Source: Pseudomonas sputi (GTDB taxonomy: Bacteria > Pseudomonadota > Gammaproteobacteria > Pseudomonadales > Pseudomonadaceae). Taken from it: a DNA stretch of 64,000 nt. The position numbers and the translations under genes were made by a program. The notes beneath the pieces were generated by a model. It had not been told where the DNA came from. It saw nothing but the letters and a program-made list of their open reading frames with translations, and made no database searches. This document shows positions 54,185-63,109 of this stretch, in pieces. The stretch lies in NCBI RefSeq assembly GCF_021603585.1, contig NZ_BQHI01000011.1, forward strand, positions 1 to 64,000. The letters run 5' to 3'. Every line of letters starts with the position of its first letter. The stretch's first letter is position 1.

Positions 54185-54909
54185 CAGACAGCCTCGTTCA
54201 AGGGTTTGCGGGCCACCACGTTGACCAGGGTTTCTTCCCGCTGGCCAAAGGGCTTGGGCTGGCGCAGACCGAAACGTTCAAGCAGACCGAAATCCTTAGA
54301 CCGGCTCCACCACAGATACGGGTACGAAACGTTCTGTTCGCCGAACTCAAAACCCTGCTGGCGAATCATCTCCAGGTACTGTGCCGCACTCTTTTGCACG
54401 TGCATCGGATGCCGGAACAGCCAGCGAATCACCCACGTATCAATGTAAGCCTCGGTGGACTCGGCGAACAGCAGATAACCGCCCGGCTTGAGCACCCGAT
54501 AGAACTCGGCCAGGGCTTTTTCCTGCTCCACCAGATGATGGAAGGTCTGGTGACAGAACAGCAGGTCGACGCTGGCATCGGGAACATTGAGTGTCGCGCA
54601 GTCGCTGCCGATCAGCTCGACGGTGAAGCCCTGGCGCGCCGCTTCTTCTGCGCTCAATTCCAGGCTGTGCGGGTCGGCATCGACGCCGATCAGGCGCTGG
54701 GGCGCGAAGGTCTGGCGCAGGTGGCCGAACGACTTGCCCTGGCCGCAGCCGGCATCCAGCAGCACTGGATTGGCCGGTAACGATTCGCTGAACAGCCCGC
54801 GCAGATCGTTGATCGCCACGCGCAGCACATGGTGCTGCCAGGTGTGGCTGCGCAGGAACCAGAAGCCGAAGCGGGTTTCCTCGACGTAGCTGTCGCTCAA
54901 GTAATTCAT
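54184..54909 (-). CDS. SAM-dependent methyltransferase (class I)
   Basis: 241 residues. Motif I VLLDAGCGQGKSFGHL (near 47-62), acidic post-I RLIGVDADPHSLEL, motif II DASVDLLFCHQTFHHL and RVLKPGGYLLFAES are as expected for a small-molecule methyltransferase. In aryl polyenes the head ring is often methylated or O-methylated, so that is the likely role. It overlaps the FAD enzyme gene by 4 nt. Confidence 0.83.
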   Translation of the reverse strand: MNYLSDSYVEETRFGFWFLRSHTWQHHVLRVAINDLRGLFSESLPANPVLLDAGCGQGKSFGHLRQTFAPQRLIGVDADPHSLELSAEEAARQGFTVELIGSDCATLNVPDASVDLLFCHQTFHHLVEQEKALAEFYRVLKPGGYLLFAESTEAYIDTWVIRWLFRHPMHVQKSAAQYLEMIRQQGFEFGEQNVSYPYLWWSRSKDFGLLERFGLRQPKPFGQREETLVNVVARKPLNEAV

Positions 54910-56138
54910 GTGTCGTCCCTTGCACAGAGTTCGGAGATGGTCTTCAGCCGACGGCGCGCTTCACTGACGAACGGGTTGCGTTCGTCCCAGGCGTAACCGG
55001 CGAGGATCGAGCAGATCATGCGGCGGATTTCCGGCGAGCCTTGCTCGTGGAAAATCACGTCCTGAAAGGTGCCGGCGTACCAGCCTTCGACGTAGCAGCG
55101 GAAGGTGTCGACCCCGCGTTTCAGTGGCTCGGCGAATTCCCGTTGCCAGTCCACCGGTTCGCCCTGCAACTGTCGATGCAGCACAGCGGCGGCCATGCTC
55201 GCCGAACGCATGGCAATGGTCACGCCCGAGGAGAACACTGGATCGAGAAATTCCGCGGCGTTGCCCAACAGCGCAAAGCCCGGGCCATGCAGGGTTTTGA
55301 CGTTGGCCGCATACCCGCCGAGCGTGCGCGCCGGGGTATCCCACACGGCGTTGTTCAGCACCTTGGCCAGGCTCGGGGTTTCGGCGATGAACCCGCGCAG
55401 GCAGGCATCGAGGTCGGTATCGCGGCCTGCAAAATGTTCGGCAGCCGCTACCACACCCACCGAGCAGCGACCGTTGCTGAACGGGATCGACCAGAACCAG
55501 ATGTCGCGGTGCTGCGGGTGAGTGGTGATAAGGATCTTTTCCCGGTCGAAACCGGGGTGATCGATGTGGTCTTCAACGTGGGTGAAGACGGCCTGGCGCA
55601 CCGGGAAATTCGACGGTGCTTCCAGGTCGAGCAGACGCGACAGCACGCGACCGTAGCCGCTGGCATCGAGGACAAAATCGGCTTCGACGCGGTACTCGCT
55701 GCCGTCTTCGCGGCGTACATCCAGCAGCGGTCGCGGGCGCTCGAAATCGACGCTGACAATCGCGTCGCCATAGCGGATTTCCGCGCCCTGCAATGCCGCC
55801 TGATCGGCCAGCAACTTGTCGAAGTCGGCGCGTTGCACCTGCAAGGTCGTGGGCTTGCCGGTGGTGAAGGTGTCAGCAAAATCGAAGGCGCTGTAGCGCT
55901 CGCCCCAAGCGAAGGCCGCACCGTTCTTGCGTTGGAAACCGGCGGCATTCACCGCCTCGAGCATGCCGGCCTCTTCGACGAAATCCAGGCAATGGCAGAG
56001 CAGGCTTTCACCGATGGAGAACCTCGGAAAGTGCTGGCGCTCGATCACCAGCACGTCGTGTCCCTTGCGCTTGAGCAGTGCGGCGGCGATGGCGCCGGAG
56101 GGGCCGGCGCCGATGATCACGACCTGACGGGATTCCAT
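54906..56138 (-). CDS. FAD-dependent oxidoreductase (tryptophan-halogenase/geranylgeranyl-reductase superfamily)
   Basis: 410 residues; the ATG gives MESRQVVIIGAGPSGAIAAA. The FAD GxGxxG motif is at about 9-16, with IERQHFPRFSIGESLL (near 33-48) and GPGFALLGNAAEFLDPVFSS (second FAD-binding GD-like stretch, with GNAA instead of GDAA). The WxWxIP lysine-channel motif of halogenases is not seen; FWSIPFSNGRCSVGVV is its counterpart. It probably hydroxylates or oxidises the aryl head or polyene. It ends 4 nt inside the methyltransferase gene. Confidence 0.8.
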   Translation of the reverse strand: MESRQVVIIGAGPSGAIAAALLKRKGHDVLVIERQHFPRFSIGESLLCHCLDFVEEAGMLEAVNAAGFQRKNGAAFAWGERYSAFDFADTFTTGKPTTLQVQRADFDKLLADQAALQGAEIRYGDAIVSVDFERPRPLLDVRREDGSEYRVEADFVLDASGYGRVLSRLLDLEAPSNFPVRQAVFTHVEDHIDHPGFDREKILITTHPQHRDIWFWSIPFSNGRCSVGVVAAAEHFAGRDTDLDACLRGFIAETPSLAKVLNNAVWDTPARTLGGYAANVKTLHGPGFALLGNAAEFLDPVFSSGVTIAMRSASMAAAVLHRQLQGEPVDWQREFAEPLKRGVDTFRCYVEGWYAGTFQDVIFHEQGSPEIRRMICSILAGYAWDERNPFVSEARRRLKTISELCARDDT

Positions 56139-56139
56139 T

Positions 56140-57300
56140 TCAACGATTGGCACGCGAGCTCCTGGGGACGGCAATAGGGTTCAGTGACGCCCGGTGCAGG
56201 CCGATGAAGGCCGGCAGCAGCGTCGCGATCAGACCCATCAGCATCAGCGCAAAGTACAGCGCCGGGCTGATGAGCTGTTGTTGCAACAGCAGGTTGAGAA
56301 AGACGATTTCGCTCAAGCCGCGAATGTTCAGCAGCACGCTTTCGCGCCAGCGACTGGCGCCTGCGAATGACGCGCCGGCCCAGCCGAGGCCGAGCCAGTT
56401 GCCCACGATTTTGCTGGCGACCGGCAACAGCAGCAGCGCTGCCCATTGCATGGCGCCGAGGCTGGCGAGGGCGCTGTGCACATCGATCTGGACGATGCCG
56501 AAAGTCAGGATCAGCGGAATTGCGATCCAGGTCTGCAAGCGGTTCATCCAGTGCGCCGGCAGCGGCAACACCAGTGGCACCTTGAGCGCGGCCATGCACA
56601 GCAGGTAACCGATGCCGAAAATCAGTGCGTTGAGTTTGTAGTGTTCGGCCAGCACCAACAGGGCAAAGAAACCGAGGCTGTAGGTCAATGGCCGGTGTAG
56701 GCCGAACACCCGCAGCAGCACCGGTACGCAGGCCAGCCCAAGCGGCAGCAACAGACTGCTCAGGTGCAGGCTGCCCTGAGCTAGGCCGAAGAGGGTCCAG
56801 CAGGTCAGGTCGATCAGAATCGCGGTCTGCACCAGACGCCGGGTGGCGGCGGGCGGATAGTCGATGTGGCGCAGGTACAGGTACAACACCGGGATCGCGG
56901 TGATGGCGAACACCAGACCGATCGCCAGCGAGTTGATCCACGGTTGCGTCGGCAACAGCCAGTATGCCGTCGCCAGGCCGCAGGCGAACGGCACAGCGAA
57001 ACTCGGCAGGGCGATTTTCACGCTCTGACGGTCCAGGCGCAGGTCGATCACGTCGCTGAGGATGTGCCCCAGCAGCAGGGCGAAACTCAGGCTGTAGAGA
57101 TTTTTCAGCCAGCCCGGCGCGATCAGTTCGGCGCCGTTGAGTTGCCAGCCCGGTGCGATCCAGAAGTACATCAGCAGCGGCAGGCCGAAGCTGGCCAGCA
57201 GCAATTGACTGACGATCGGGATCAGCCCGAAATGCCGGCCGACCCGGGTGGCGACGAAGAACAGCGCCAGGGCCATCAGCCAGAACATCACCACCATCAT
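56140..57300 (-). CDS. CPA2-like cation/proton antiporter (Na_H_Exchanger family) inside the aryl polyene cluster
   Basis: 386 residues, 11-13 hydrophobic segments, no soluble RCK/TrkA domain. The start MMVVMFWLMALALFF overlaps the MMPL stop by 4 nt. The antiporter family patterns are visible: GLVFAITAIPVLYLYL (discontinuous helix, near 140) and RESVLLNIRGLSEIVFLNLL (near 325-344), the family's 'ARG' helix. The Asp pair of electrogenic antiporters is not apparent. A role in moving the pigment, ions or protons for the MMPL exporter is guesswork. Confidence 0.72.
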   Translation of the reverse strand: MMVVMFWLMALALFFVATRVGRHFGLIPIVSQLLLASFGLPLLMYFWIAPGWQLNGAELIAPGWLKNLYSLSFALLLGHILSDVIDLRLDRQSVKIALPSFAVPFACGLATAYWLLPTQPWINSLAIGLVFAITAIPVLYLYLRHIDYPPAATRRLVQTAILIDLTCWTLFGLAQGSLHLSSLLLPLGLACVPVLLRVFGLHRPLTYSLGFFALLVLAEHYKLNALIFGIGYLLCMAALKVPLVLPLPAHWMNRLQTWIAIPLILTFGIVQIDVHSALASLGAMQWAALLLLPVASKIVGNWLGLGWAGASFAGASRWRESVLLNIRGLSEIVFLNLLLQQQLISPALYFALMLMGLIATLLPAFIGLHRASLNPIAVPRSSRANR

Positions 57301-59636
57301 GCTGAAGGCTCCGTGACGGCAACCGCGTGGGCCTGACGCCCGGCCCACGGCGCAAGCATGAAGCTGAAGGCCAGCCCGAGACTTACCGACAGGCCGAAGT
57401 TGCTCACCGCCGGTGTGCTCGACACCGCCAAGAGGCCGAACGACAGCCAGGTGGTGACCGCCGCGAGCAAGGTGCCAAGCAGGCTGACGGCCGCGCCGCC
57501 GACCTGCTCGCGCATGAGGATCGCGTAGTCGACGCTGATCGCCGTCACCAGCAGCAGGCCGAACAGGCTGAACAGGGTCAGCGGCTGACCGAGCCAGCCC
57601 AGGCTGGCGAGGCTGCACAGCGCAGCGAGCAGCGGTAGAGCAACGATCCGCAGCGCGCCACCGAGACCGAACGGCAGCATCAGCACCAACACGATCAACA
57701 CGCAGGACGCGAGTTTCAGTTCAGCGGCGCTGATCTGGGTCTGGGCGAACACCTTGTTCAGATCACCGAGCCGGTCCACCAGCATCACGCCGGGCAGGTC
57801 CAGCGCCTGCACCCGCAGCAGCGAAGGATTGTTCAGGCCTTGCAGGCTGACCATCGCCGCCACGCCGTCCTCGGTCGGCCCCAGCCACAGCGTGCGGTAC
57901 GGCTCGCCGAGCGGGCCGGCCAGCGCCGTATCGATGTCTTCGGCGGGCAGGGCCTGCAACTGTTGCAGTTCGGTTTGCAGCGCCGCCAGCGGCACGCCGA
58001 CCTCCAGCAACGGCTGCCAGACTTGCGGCAACTTGCTCAGCGCTTCACGCACCTGTTGCTGCTGTGCCGGCGGGCTGACCAGTTGATTGAGCGCCAGATA
58101 ACCTTGCAGTTTGTCGAGGTTGACCAGTTGATCCAGGCGCTCGCTCAGGGCCGCTTGCCGTTCCAGCAATTGCTGCTGATCGGCGGCGCGCACCAGGAAG
58201 AACTGGCTGGTCGGCTGATAGCCGGTAATCCGCGCGATGGTCTGCGCTTCATCGGTCAGGCGTTGCGGCGCACCGACCCACTGGCGAATGTCGTTCTTGC
58301 TCTCCAGTTGCAGCAGGCCGCCGACGCAGAAGGCGATCAGCAGGGCCAGCAGCACCGGCGTCTTGATGTGTTCGAGCAGGTTTTCCCGCAGGCGCAGCAG
58401 ACGCTCGGCCAGTTGCAACGGCCATTGTGCCGGGCGCAGCTCGACGTTTTTTAGCAGCGCCGGCAACAGGCACACCGCCGACAGGTAGGCACCGAGCAAA
58501 CCGGCGGCGGAGAACACGGCGATCTGCGTCAGTGCCGGGAACGGTGTCCAGGCCAGCGCCAGGTAGCCGACGGCGCTGGTGATCAGGCTCAGCGTCAGCC
58601 CGGACAGGGTCAGACGCAACGCCGGCCAACTGTGCCACGGCTTGAGGCTCCAGCTCTTGGACAGGTAGTGCAGCGGGTAATCCACCGCCACCCCGATCAG
58701 GCTGGAACCGAGCACCAGGGTCATCACGTGCATGTGCCCGAACAGCGCGACACAGGCCACCGCGCCGAACAACATGCCCACCAGCACCGGAATGAACGCC
58801 AACAGCACCCGCCAGCGGCGGAAGGCGAGCAGCAACAGCAACAGGATGCCGATGGTGGCGCCGCCGCCGACCCAGGTCATTTCCCGGGTCGCCTGCTGCT
58901 GACCGTTGGCGGCGTACAGCAGACCGCTGGCGGCCAGCAATTGCACGTCGGCGCGAGCCGCTTGTTCACGGCTGTGTTGCAGCAGGGCGGCGACTTGCAG
59001 CGGTTGATTCATGTCGAAGGCACTGCCGGTGGTGCGTGCGCGCAGCAGCACCCAGCTCTTGCCATCGGCGTCGGCGATCAACGCGCCGCTGCCGATGTCC
59101 AGTTGCACCGCGCCATGTTGCGGCTGGCTGTTCTGGATGCGTCCGGTCAGGCCCAGCCAGTCGTCCTGACTCGGCACCAGACTGAAGCCGGTGAACGGAT
59201 CGAACAGTGCCTGCACCCGTTGCTGGATGAAAGCGTCGGGATGTTCGGTCAGCAGTTGCCGGTCATCCGCCGAAAGCATCGCCAGCCGCCCTTGCAGCAA
59301 TTGCGTGCGCAGGGCCGGCAGGTCGGCTTGCAGGTTCCACTGGACCTTTTCGAACAGCCCGCTGGCCTGCCATTGCTCGCCCAGGGTCTGGGCCATGGCG
59401 ACGGCTTGCTGGCGATCGGCGTGGCCGACCAGCACCAGCATGTCGCGGTTGAGCGGTTCCTGCATGCGTTGTTCGGCGCGCAGTTCGAGGGCGTCCGGGT
59501 GGGTGCCGGGCACCAGTTCCATCAGGTTGGCCGACAGCGGCGCACCGTCGCGCCACTGCCAGGCGCCCAGTGCGACGACCGCCAGCAGCAGGATCAGGAA
59601 CAGCCAGGGCAGCCTGCGTTCACTCGGCAAAGTCAT
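57297..59636 (-). CDS. MMPL/RND-family exporter
   Basis: 779 residues with two MMPL repeats. An N-terminal helix (WLFLILLLAVVALGAW) leads into a periplasmic domain (40-240), a five- to six-helix bundle (about 250-420), a second periplasmic domain and a second helix bundle ending near 770. Conserved membrane patterns are GVAVDYPLHYL and AISVDYAILMREQ, each with the Asp expected for proton-driven RND transport. It probably exports the pigment-lipid to the outer membrane. It overlaps the LolA-like gene by 17 nt and the antiporter by 4 nt. Confidence 0.87.
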   Translation of the reverse strand: MTLPSERRLPWLFLILLLAVVALGAWQWRDGAPLSANLMELVPGTHPDALELRAEQRMQEPLNRDMLVLVGHADRQQAVAMAQTLGEQWQASGLFEKVQWNLQADLPALRTQLLQGRLAMLSADDRQLLTEHPDAFIQQRVQALFDPFTGFSLVPSQDDWLGLTGRIQNSQPQHGAVQLDIGSGALIADADGKSWVLLRARTTGSAFDMNQPLQVAALLQHSREQAARADVQLLAASGLLYAANGQQQATREMTWVGGGATIGILLLLLLAFRRWRVLLAFIPVLVGMLFGAVACVALFGHMHVMTLVLGSSLIGVAVDYPLHYLSKSWSLKPWHSWPALRLTLSGLTLSLITSAVGYLALAWTPFPALTQIAVFSAAGLLGAYLSAVCLLPALLKNVELRPAQWPLQLAERLLRLRENLLEHIKTPVLLALLIAFCVGGLLQLESKNDIRQWVGAPQRLTDEAQTIARITGYQPTSQFFLVRAADQQQLLERQAALSERLDQLVNLDKLQGYLALNQLVSPPAQQQQVREALSKLPQVWQPLLEVGVPLAALQTELQQLQALPAEDIDTALAGPLGEPYRTLWLGPTEDGVAAMVSLQGLNNPSLLRVQALDLPGVMLVDRLGDLNKVFAQTQISAAELKLASCVLIVLVLMLPFGLGGALRIVALPLLAALCSLASLGWLGQPLTLFSLFGLLLVTAISVDYAILMREQVGGAAVSLLGTLLAAVTTWLSFGLLAVSSTPAVSNFGLSVSLGLAFSFMLAPWAGRQAHAVAVTEPSA

Positions 59637-60222
59637 GTTGCTCCGCGTCGCTCAGAGGTTGGTCGGCGGTGCTGTCCTGCATGCGCAATACGGTGCTGTC
59701 GCCCTGGGTTTCCAGCAGTTCGATGGTGTTCACCAGCGTGCCGCCGCTGATGTTGATCTGATTGAACACCTGCTTGAGCAGCACCGAGCGCGGGGTCAGG
59801 GTCAATTGCCATTGCTGCGCATCGCCGCTCAGGGCCAGTTCGAAATCCCGTTGCAGACCGCTGCTGTCGCCTTGCAGTACGGCGAGGAACAAGCGGTTCT
59901 GTTCGGCGCCGGCGCTCTTGCCGGGCAACAGTTGCCAACCGCTGACGTCACGACGGGCAATGCCCTTGGCGCTGATCCGGTAATCCTGTTGCAGCGGGGT
60001 TTTCAGCAGCCACAGCAAGCCGTGGTTTCTGGCGAGGACAAAACTGCCCTTGCTGATCAGCGGCTGGGGCAGGGCGCGCAGGTGTTTTTCCTGGATGAAC
60101 TGGCCGTGGATCACGTCCGGCTTCGCCAGTTGCTCGCTCAACTGTTGCAGGTCGAAGGCATTGGCCAGTGACGACAGCGTCAGCAGCGCCAGGGCCCCAA
60201 GGGATTTCAACCACACATTCAT
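59620..60222 (-). CDS. LolA-like outer-membrane lipoprotein carrier family protein
   Basis: 200 residues with a Sec signal peptide (MNVWLKSLGALALLTLSSLA, cut near residue 22). A LolA/LolB-like beta-sheet domain follows, starting FDLQQLSEQLAKPDVIHGQF (typical LolA start: ...G.F.Q.K). It is probably a periplasmic carrier that shuttles the hydrophobic product between the MMPL exporter and the outer membrane. It overlaps the thioesterase gene by 4 nt. Confidence 0.82.
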   Translation of the reverse strand: MNVWLKSLGALALLTLSSLANAFDLQQLSEQLAKPDVIHGQFIQEKHLRALPQPLISKGSFVLARNHGLLWLLKTPLQQDYRISAKGIARRDVSGWQLLPGKSAGAEQNRLFLAVLQGDSSGLQRDFELALSGDAQQWQLTLTPRSVLLKQVFNQINISGGTLVNTIELLETQGDSTVLRMQDSTADQPLSDAEQHDFAE

Positions 60223-60644
60223 CGCAGCATCCTTTCCACGGCATCGGTGAAGACTTTCGGTGAGGCCAGTTGCATCTCGCGGCTGCTGACTTCGACGGCG
60301 ACCTGCACCGAACTGGCGCGGGTCAGGCGTTCGCCGGTCTGGGCGTCAGTGATCAGGTAGTTAATCTTCAGGCGGTTTTCCCACTCCACCAGACTGGCGC
60401 GCACGTTCAACCGTTGACCGAACACCGCGCCGCGCACGTAGCGCAGTTGCAGGTCGATCACCGGCCAGGCGTAGCCCGAGTCGACCATCTGGTTGTAGTT
60501 GTGGCCGATCTTGTCGAGCAATGCGCAACGCGCCACTTCCAGGTATTTCACGTAATGGCCGTGCCAGACGACGTGCATGGTGTCCACGTCAAAGAACGGC
60601 ACGAGGATTTCCGTATCGGCGTGAAGCACTCCGGCACTACGCAT
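60219..60644 (-). CDS. acyl-CoA/ACP thioesterase (4HBT hotdog)
   Basis: 141 residues. The chosen ATG gives MRSAGVLHADTEILVPFFDV; the 4HBT signature FFDVDTMHVVWHGHYVKYLE has the catalytic Asp-His pattern, and the helix ARCALLDKIGHNYNQMV follows. It may release the polyene acyl chain from its carrier, or hydrolyse aberrant intermediates. It overlaps the ammonia-lyase gene by 8 nt. Confidence 0.85.
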   Translation of the reverse strand: MRSAGVLHADTEILVPFFDVDTMHVVWHGHYVKYLEVARCALLDKIGHNYNQMVDSGYAWPVIDLQLRYVRGAVFGQRLNVRASLVEWENRLKINYLITDAQTGERLTRASSVQVAVEVSSREMQLASPKVFTDAVERMLR

Positions 60645-62181
60645 GCAGCCTCCAGTGTTGTTCGGCGATGCGTTGCAGGCACAGGCGCAGTTCGCCTTCC
60701 AGGGCGCGGTCTTCGATGACCGGCGGGAAGTCCTCGGCCAGTTGTTCATGCATGGCGGCCAGCGATGGCGGCAGCGGACGGGCGTCTGCATCGCGGCCGC
60801 GCAGCCACACGCCCTGATTGGCCGCCAGCAGCGTGGCGGCGGCGACCTGTTCGGTCAGTTCCAGCACGCGAATGGCGTCGCGGGCGGCGATGGTGCCCAT
60901 GCTCACCTTGTCCTGGTTGTGGCACTCGGTGGAGCGCGAGAACACACTGGCCGGCATGGTGTTTTTCAACGCTTCGGCAGTCCAGGCGCTGGCGCCGATC
61001 TGCACAGCCTTGAAACCGTGGTTGAGCATCGCCCGGTCGGCGCTGGCGCCGGACAGGTTGCTCGGCAAACCGTGGTTGTAACGCTGGTCCACCAGCAGCG
61101 CGAGTTGTCGGTCGAGCAGGTCGGCGACGTTGGCCACGAGGTTTTTCAGGCTGTCCATGGCGAACGCGATGTGTCCGCCGTAGAAATGCCCGCCGTGCAG
61201 CACGCGCTCGGCTTCGGCGTCGATGATCGGGTTGTCGTTGGCGCTATTGAGTTCGGTCTCGATGAACGAGCGCAGCCAGTTCAGGCTGTCGGCCAGCACG
61301 CCGAGCACATGCGGTGCGCAGCGCAGCGAGTAGCGATCCTGCAAACGGTGCAGCGGCGCGGTCGGCGCGTCGATCGCCAGATCCTTGCGCAGCCACGCGG
61401 CAACCTGCATCTGCCCCGGATGCGGCTTGGCGGCGAACAGGCGCTCGTCGAAGTGCTCTGGATTGCCTTGCAGCGCCACCACGTTCAGCGCGGTGATGCG
61501 GGTGGCCAGTTGCAGCAGGTAATCGGCGCGGGCATAAGCCAGGCACGCCAGGCCGGTCATCACGGCGGTGCCGTTCATCAGTGCCAGCGCTTCTTTCGGG
61601 CGCAACACCAAAGGCGTCCAGCCCAGTTCGCGGTGCACGTCGGCAGCCTGGCGACGCTCGCCACGGAACATCACTTCACGCTCGCCGGACAGGGTCGCGG
61701 CGACGTAGGACAACGGCGTCAGATCGCCACTGGCGCCCACCGAACCTTCTTCGGGGATCAGCGGCAAAATGTCGTGTTCAAGGAAGGCATGCAGACGTTC
61801 GAGCAGTTCGATGCGCACCCCGGATACACCGTGGCACAACGACTGCAAACGCGCCGCCAGCACCGCGCGGGTGGCCTGGGCGTCGAGCAGCTTGCCGAGT
61901 CCGCAACCGTGGAACGTGTAGAGATGACGCGGCAGCGCCTCGACGTGATGCAGCGGCACCGCGACCACGCAAGAGTCGCCGTAACCGGTGGTCACGCCGT
62001 AGATCACGCCTTCCTTGTCCAGCAGCGAATCGAGGAACCGTGCGCCCTTGGCGATGCGTTCGCGATACGGTGCGTCGCTCTGCAACTGCACAGGCGCCTG
62101 ACGGTTGGCCAGGGCCAGCACGTCTTCGATGCGCAAAGGGCGTTCGCCGAAGGTGACCGGCTCAGGAGTTGGCGTTGTCAT
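60637..62181 (-). CDS. HAL/PAL/TAL-type aromatic amino-acid ammonia-lyase
   Basis: 514 residues; forms an aromatic acrylate starter by deaminating His, Phe or Tyr. The MIO prosthetic group arises from Ala150-Ser151-Gly152 in GSVGASGDLTPL. Tyr61 (YGVTTGYG) is the catalytic Tyr. The substrate-selectivity pair aligns to Phe90-His91 in YTFHGCGLG. It sits where aryl polyene and flexirubin clusters encode tyrosine ammonia-lyase. The enzyme is not clearly HAL (usually Ser-His), so the substrate is uncertain. It ends 8 nt inside the thioesterase gene. Confidence 0.87.
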   Translation of the reverse strand: MTTPTPEPVTFGERPLRIEDVLALANRQAPVQLQSDAPYRERIAKGARFLDSLLDKEGVIYGVTTGYGDSCVVAVPLHHVEALPRHLYTFHGCGLGKLLDAQATRAVLAARLQSLCHGVSGVRIELLERLHAFLEHDILPLIPEEGSVGASGDLTPLSYVAATLSGEREVMFRGERRQAADVHRELGWTPLVLRPKEALALMNGTAVMTGLACLAYARADYLLQLATRITALNVVALQGNPEHFDERLFAAKPHPGQMQVAAWLRKDLAIDAPTAPLHRLQDRYSLRCAPHVLGVLADSLNWLRSFIETELNSANDNPIIDAEAERVLHGGHFYGGHIAFAMDSLKNLVANVADLLDRQLALLVDQRYNHGLPSNLSGASADRAMLNHGFKAVQIGASAWTAEALKNTMPASVFSRSTECHNQDKVSMGTIAARDAIRVLELTEQVAAATLLAANQGVWLRGRDADARPLPPSLAAMHEQLAEDFPPVIEDRALEGELRLCLQRIAEQHWRLHA

Positions 62182-63109
62182 CGGTTTTCCAGAATGGGTA
62201 AAAGTTGAACCATTGGCACGGTGCTTCGAGGCAATAGTGACTCAGGCGTTGCGCATAGCGGGTGGCCCACTGATGAATGACCTGTTCGCGCTCGCGGCGT
62301 GACCACACCACGGCATCGGCGAACGGTTCCAGCGTCAGGCGATAGTGGCCGTCGGGCTGTTTCAGGCACATCAGCAGATTGACCGGGCATTTCAGCAGGC
62401 CGGCCAGCAGCCACGGCCCTTGCGGGAACGGCGCCGGGTGACCGAGAAAGTCCACGGTCACGCTGCGCCCGCCATGCAGCGGCACGCGGTCGCCGGCAAT
62501 GGCCAGCCACTCGCCGCGCTCCAGCCGTTCGTGCAGTTGCAGCATGATCACCGGGTCCAGCTCGCTGACCTGAATCAGCCGCAGGTTGGTCGCCCCGGCT
62601 TCGCCCAGCAGGCGATTGAATTGCTCGGCGTGCTTGGTGTGCACCAGCACGTTCATCGTGACTTTCTCGCCCAGCTCCGCCAGCGCCCGGCACACCTCGA
62701 GGTTGCCCAGATGCGCGCCCACCAGCAGTTGCCCGCGACTGCCGCGCAACTGGTTGCGCAACAGCGCCGGGTCGATGATTTCGATCTGCTCGATCTTCAG
62801 CTTGCCGTTCCACACGTCGAGCTTGTCGAGCAGCGAATCGGCGAATGCCATGAACTGACGGAACACCCGCCACCGGGTCGGGCGCAATTCGTGGCGACCG
62901 CTCCAGTCGGCCAGGCGCTGCTGATACTGCCAGGCACTGCGCCGGGCAGTGCGGCCGAACAGGAAAAAGTACAGAACGATGCCGTACAGCAACGGGCTCA
63001 GCAGGCGTCGGCCAAGAACCTTGGCGGCGAACGCGGTGAATTTCATCAGCAGGAAACTGCCGCGTTCTTCGCGGTCGGCCCAGTGCTTTTTGTCGGTCTC
63101 GACGCTCAT
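62162..63109 (-). CDS. LpxL-like acyltransferase
   Basis: 315 residues. A near-N-terminal membrane anchor (LSPLLYGIVLYFFLF, near residue 36) is followed by the lauroyl-acyltransferase fold. The H-x4-E type motif is GAHLGNLEVCRALAELGEKV (His-Leu-Gly-Asn-Leu-Glu), with GDRVPLHGGRSVTVDFLG further on. It may attach the polyene acyl group to a lipid or sugar head, as suggested for aryl polyene clusters. It overlaps the glycosyltransferase gene by 4 nt and the ammonia-lyase by 20 nt. Confidence 0.82.
   Translation of the reverse strand: MSVETDKKHWADREERGSFLLMKFTAFAAKVLGRRLLSPLLYGIVLYFFLFGRTARRSAWQYQQRLADWSGRHELRPTRWRVFRQFMAFADSLLDKLDVWNGKLKIEQIEIIDPALLRNQLRGSRGQLLVGAHLGNLEVCRALAELGEKVTMNVLVHTKHAEQFNRLLGEAGATNLRLIQVSELDPVIMLQLHERLERGEWLAIAGDRVPLHGGRSVTVDFLGHPAPFPQGPWLLAGLLKCPVNLLMCLKQPDGHYRLTLEPFADAVVWSRREREQVIHQWATRYAQRLSHYCLEAPCQWFNFYPFWKTDDNANS

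Noticed and set aside
54906-56138. True flavin-dependent tryptophan halogenase
   Set aside because: The halogenase WxWxIP motif is absent, so only membership of the wider FAD superfamily is claimed.
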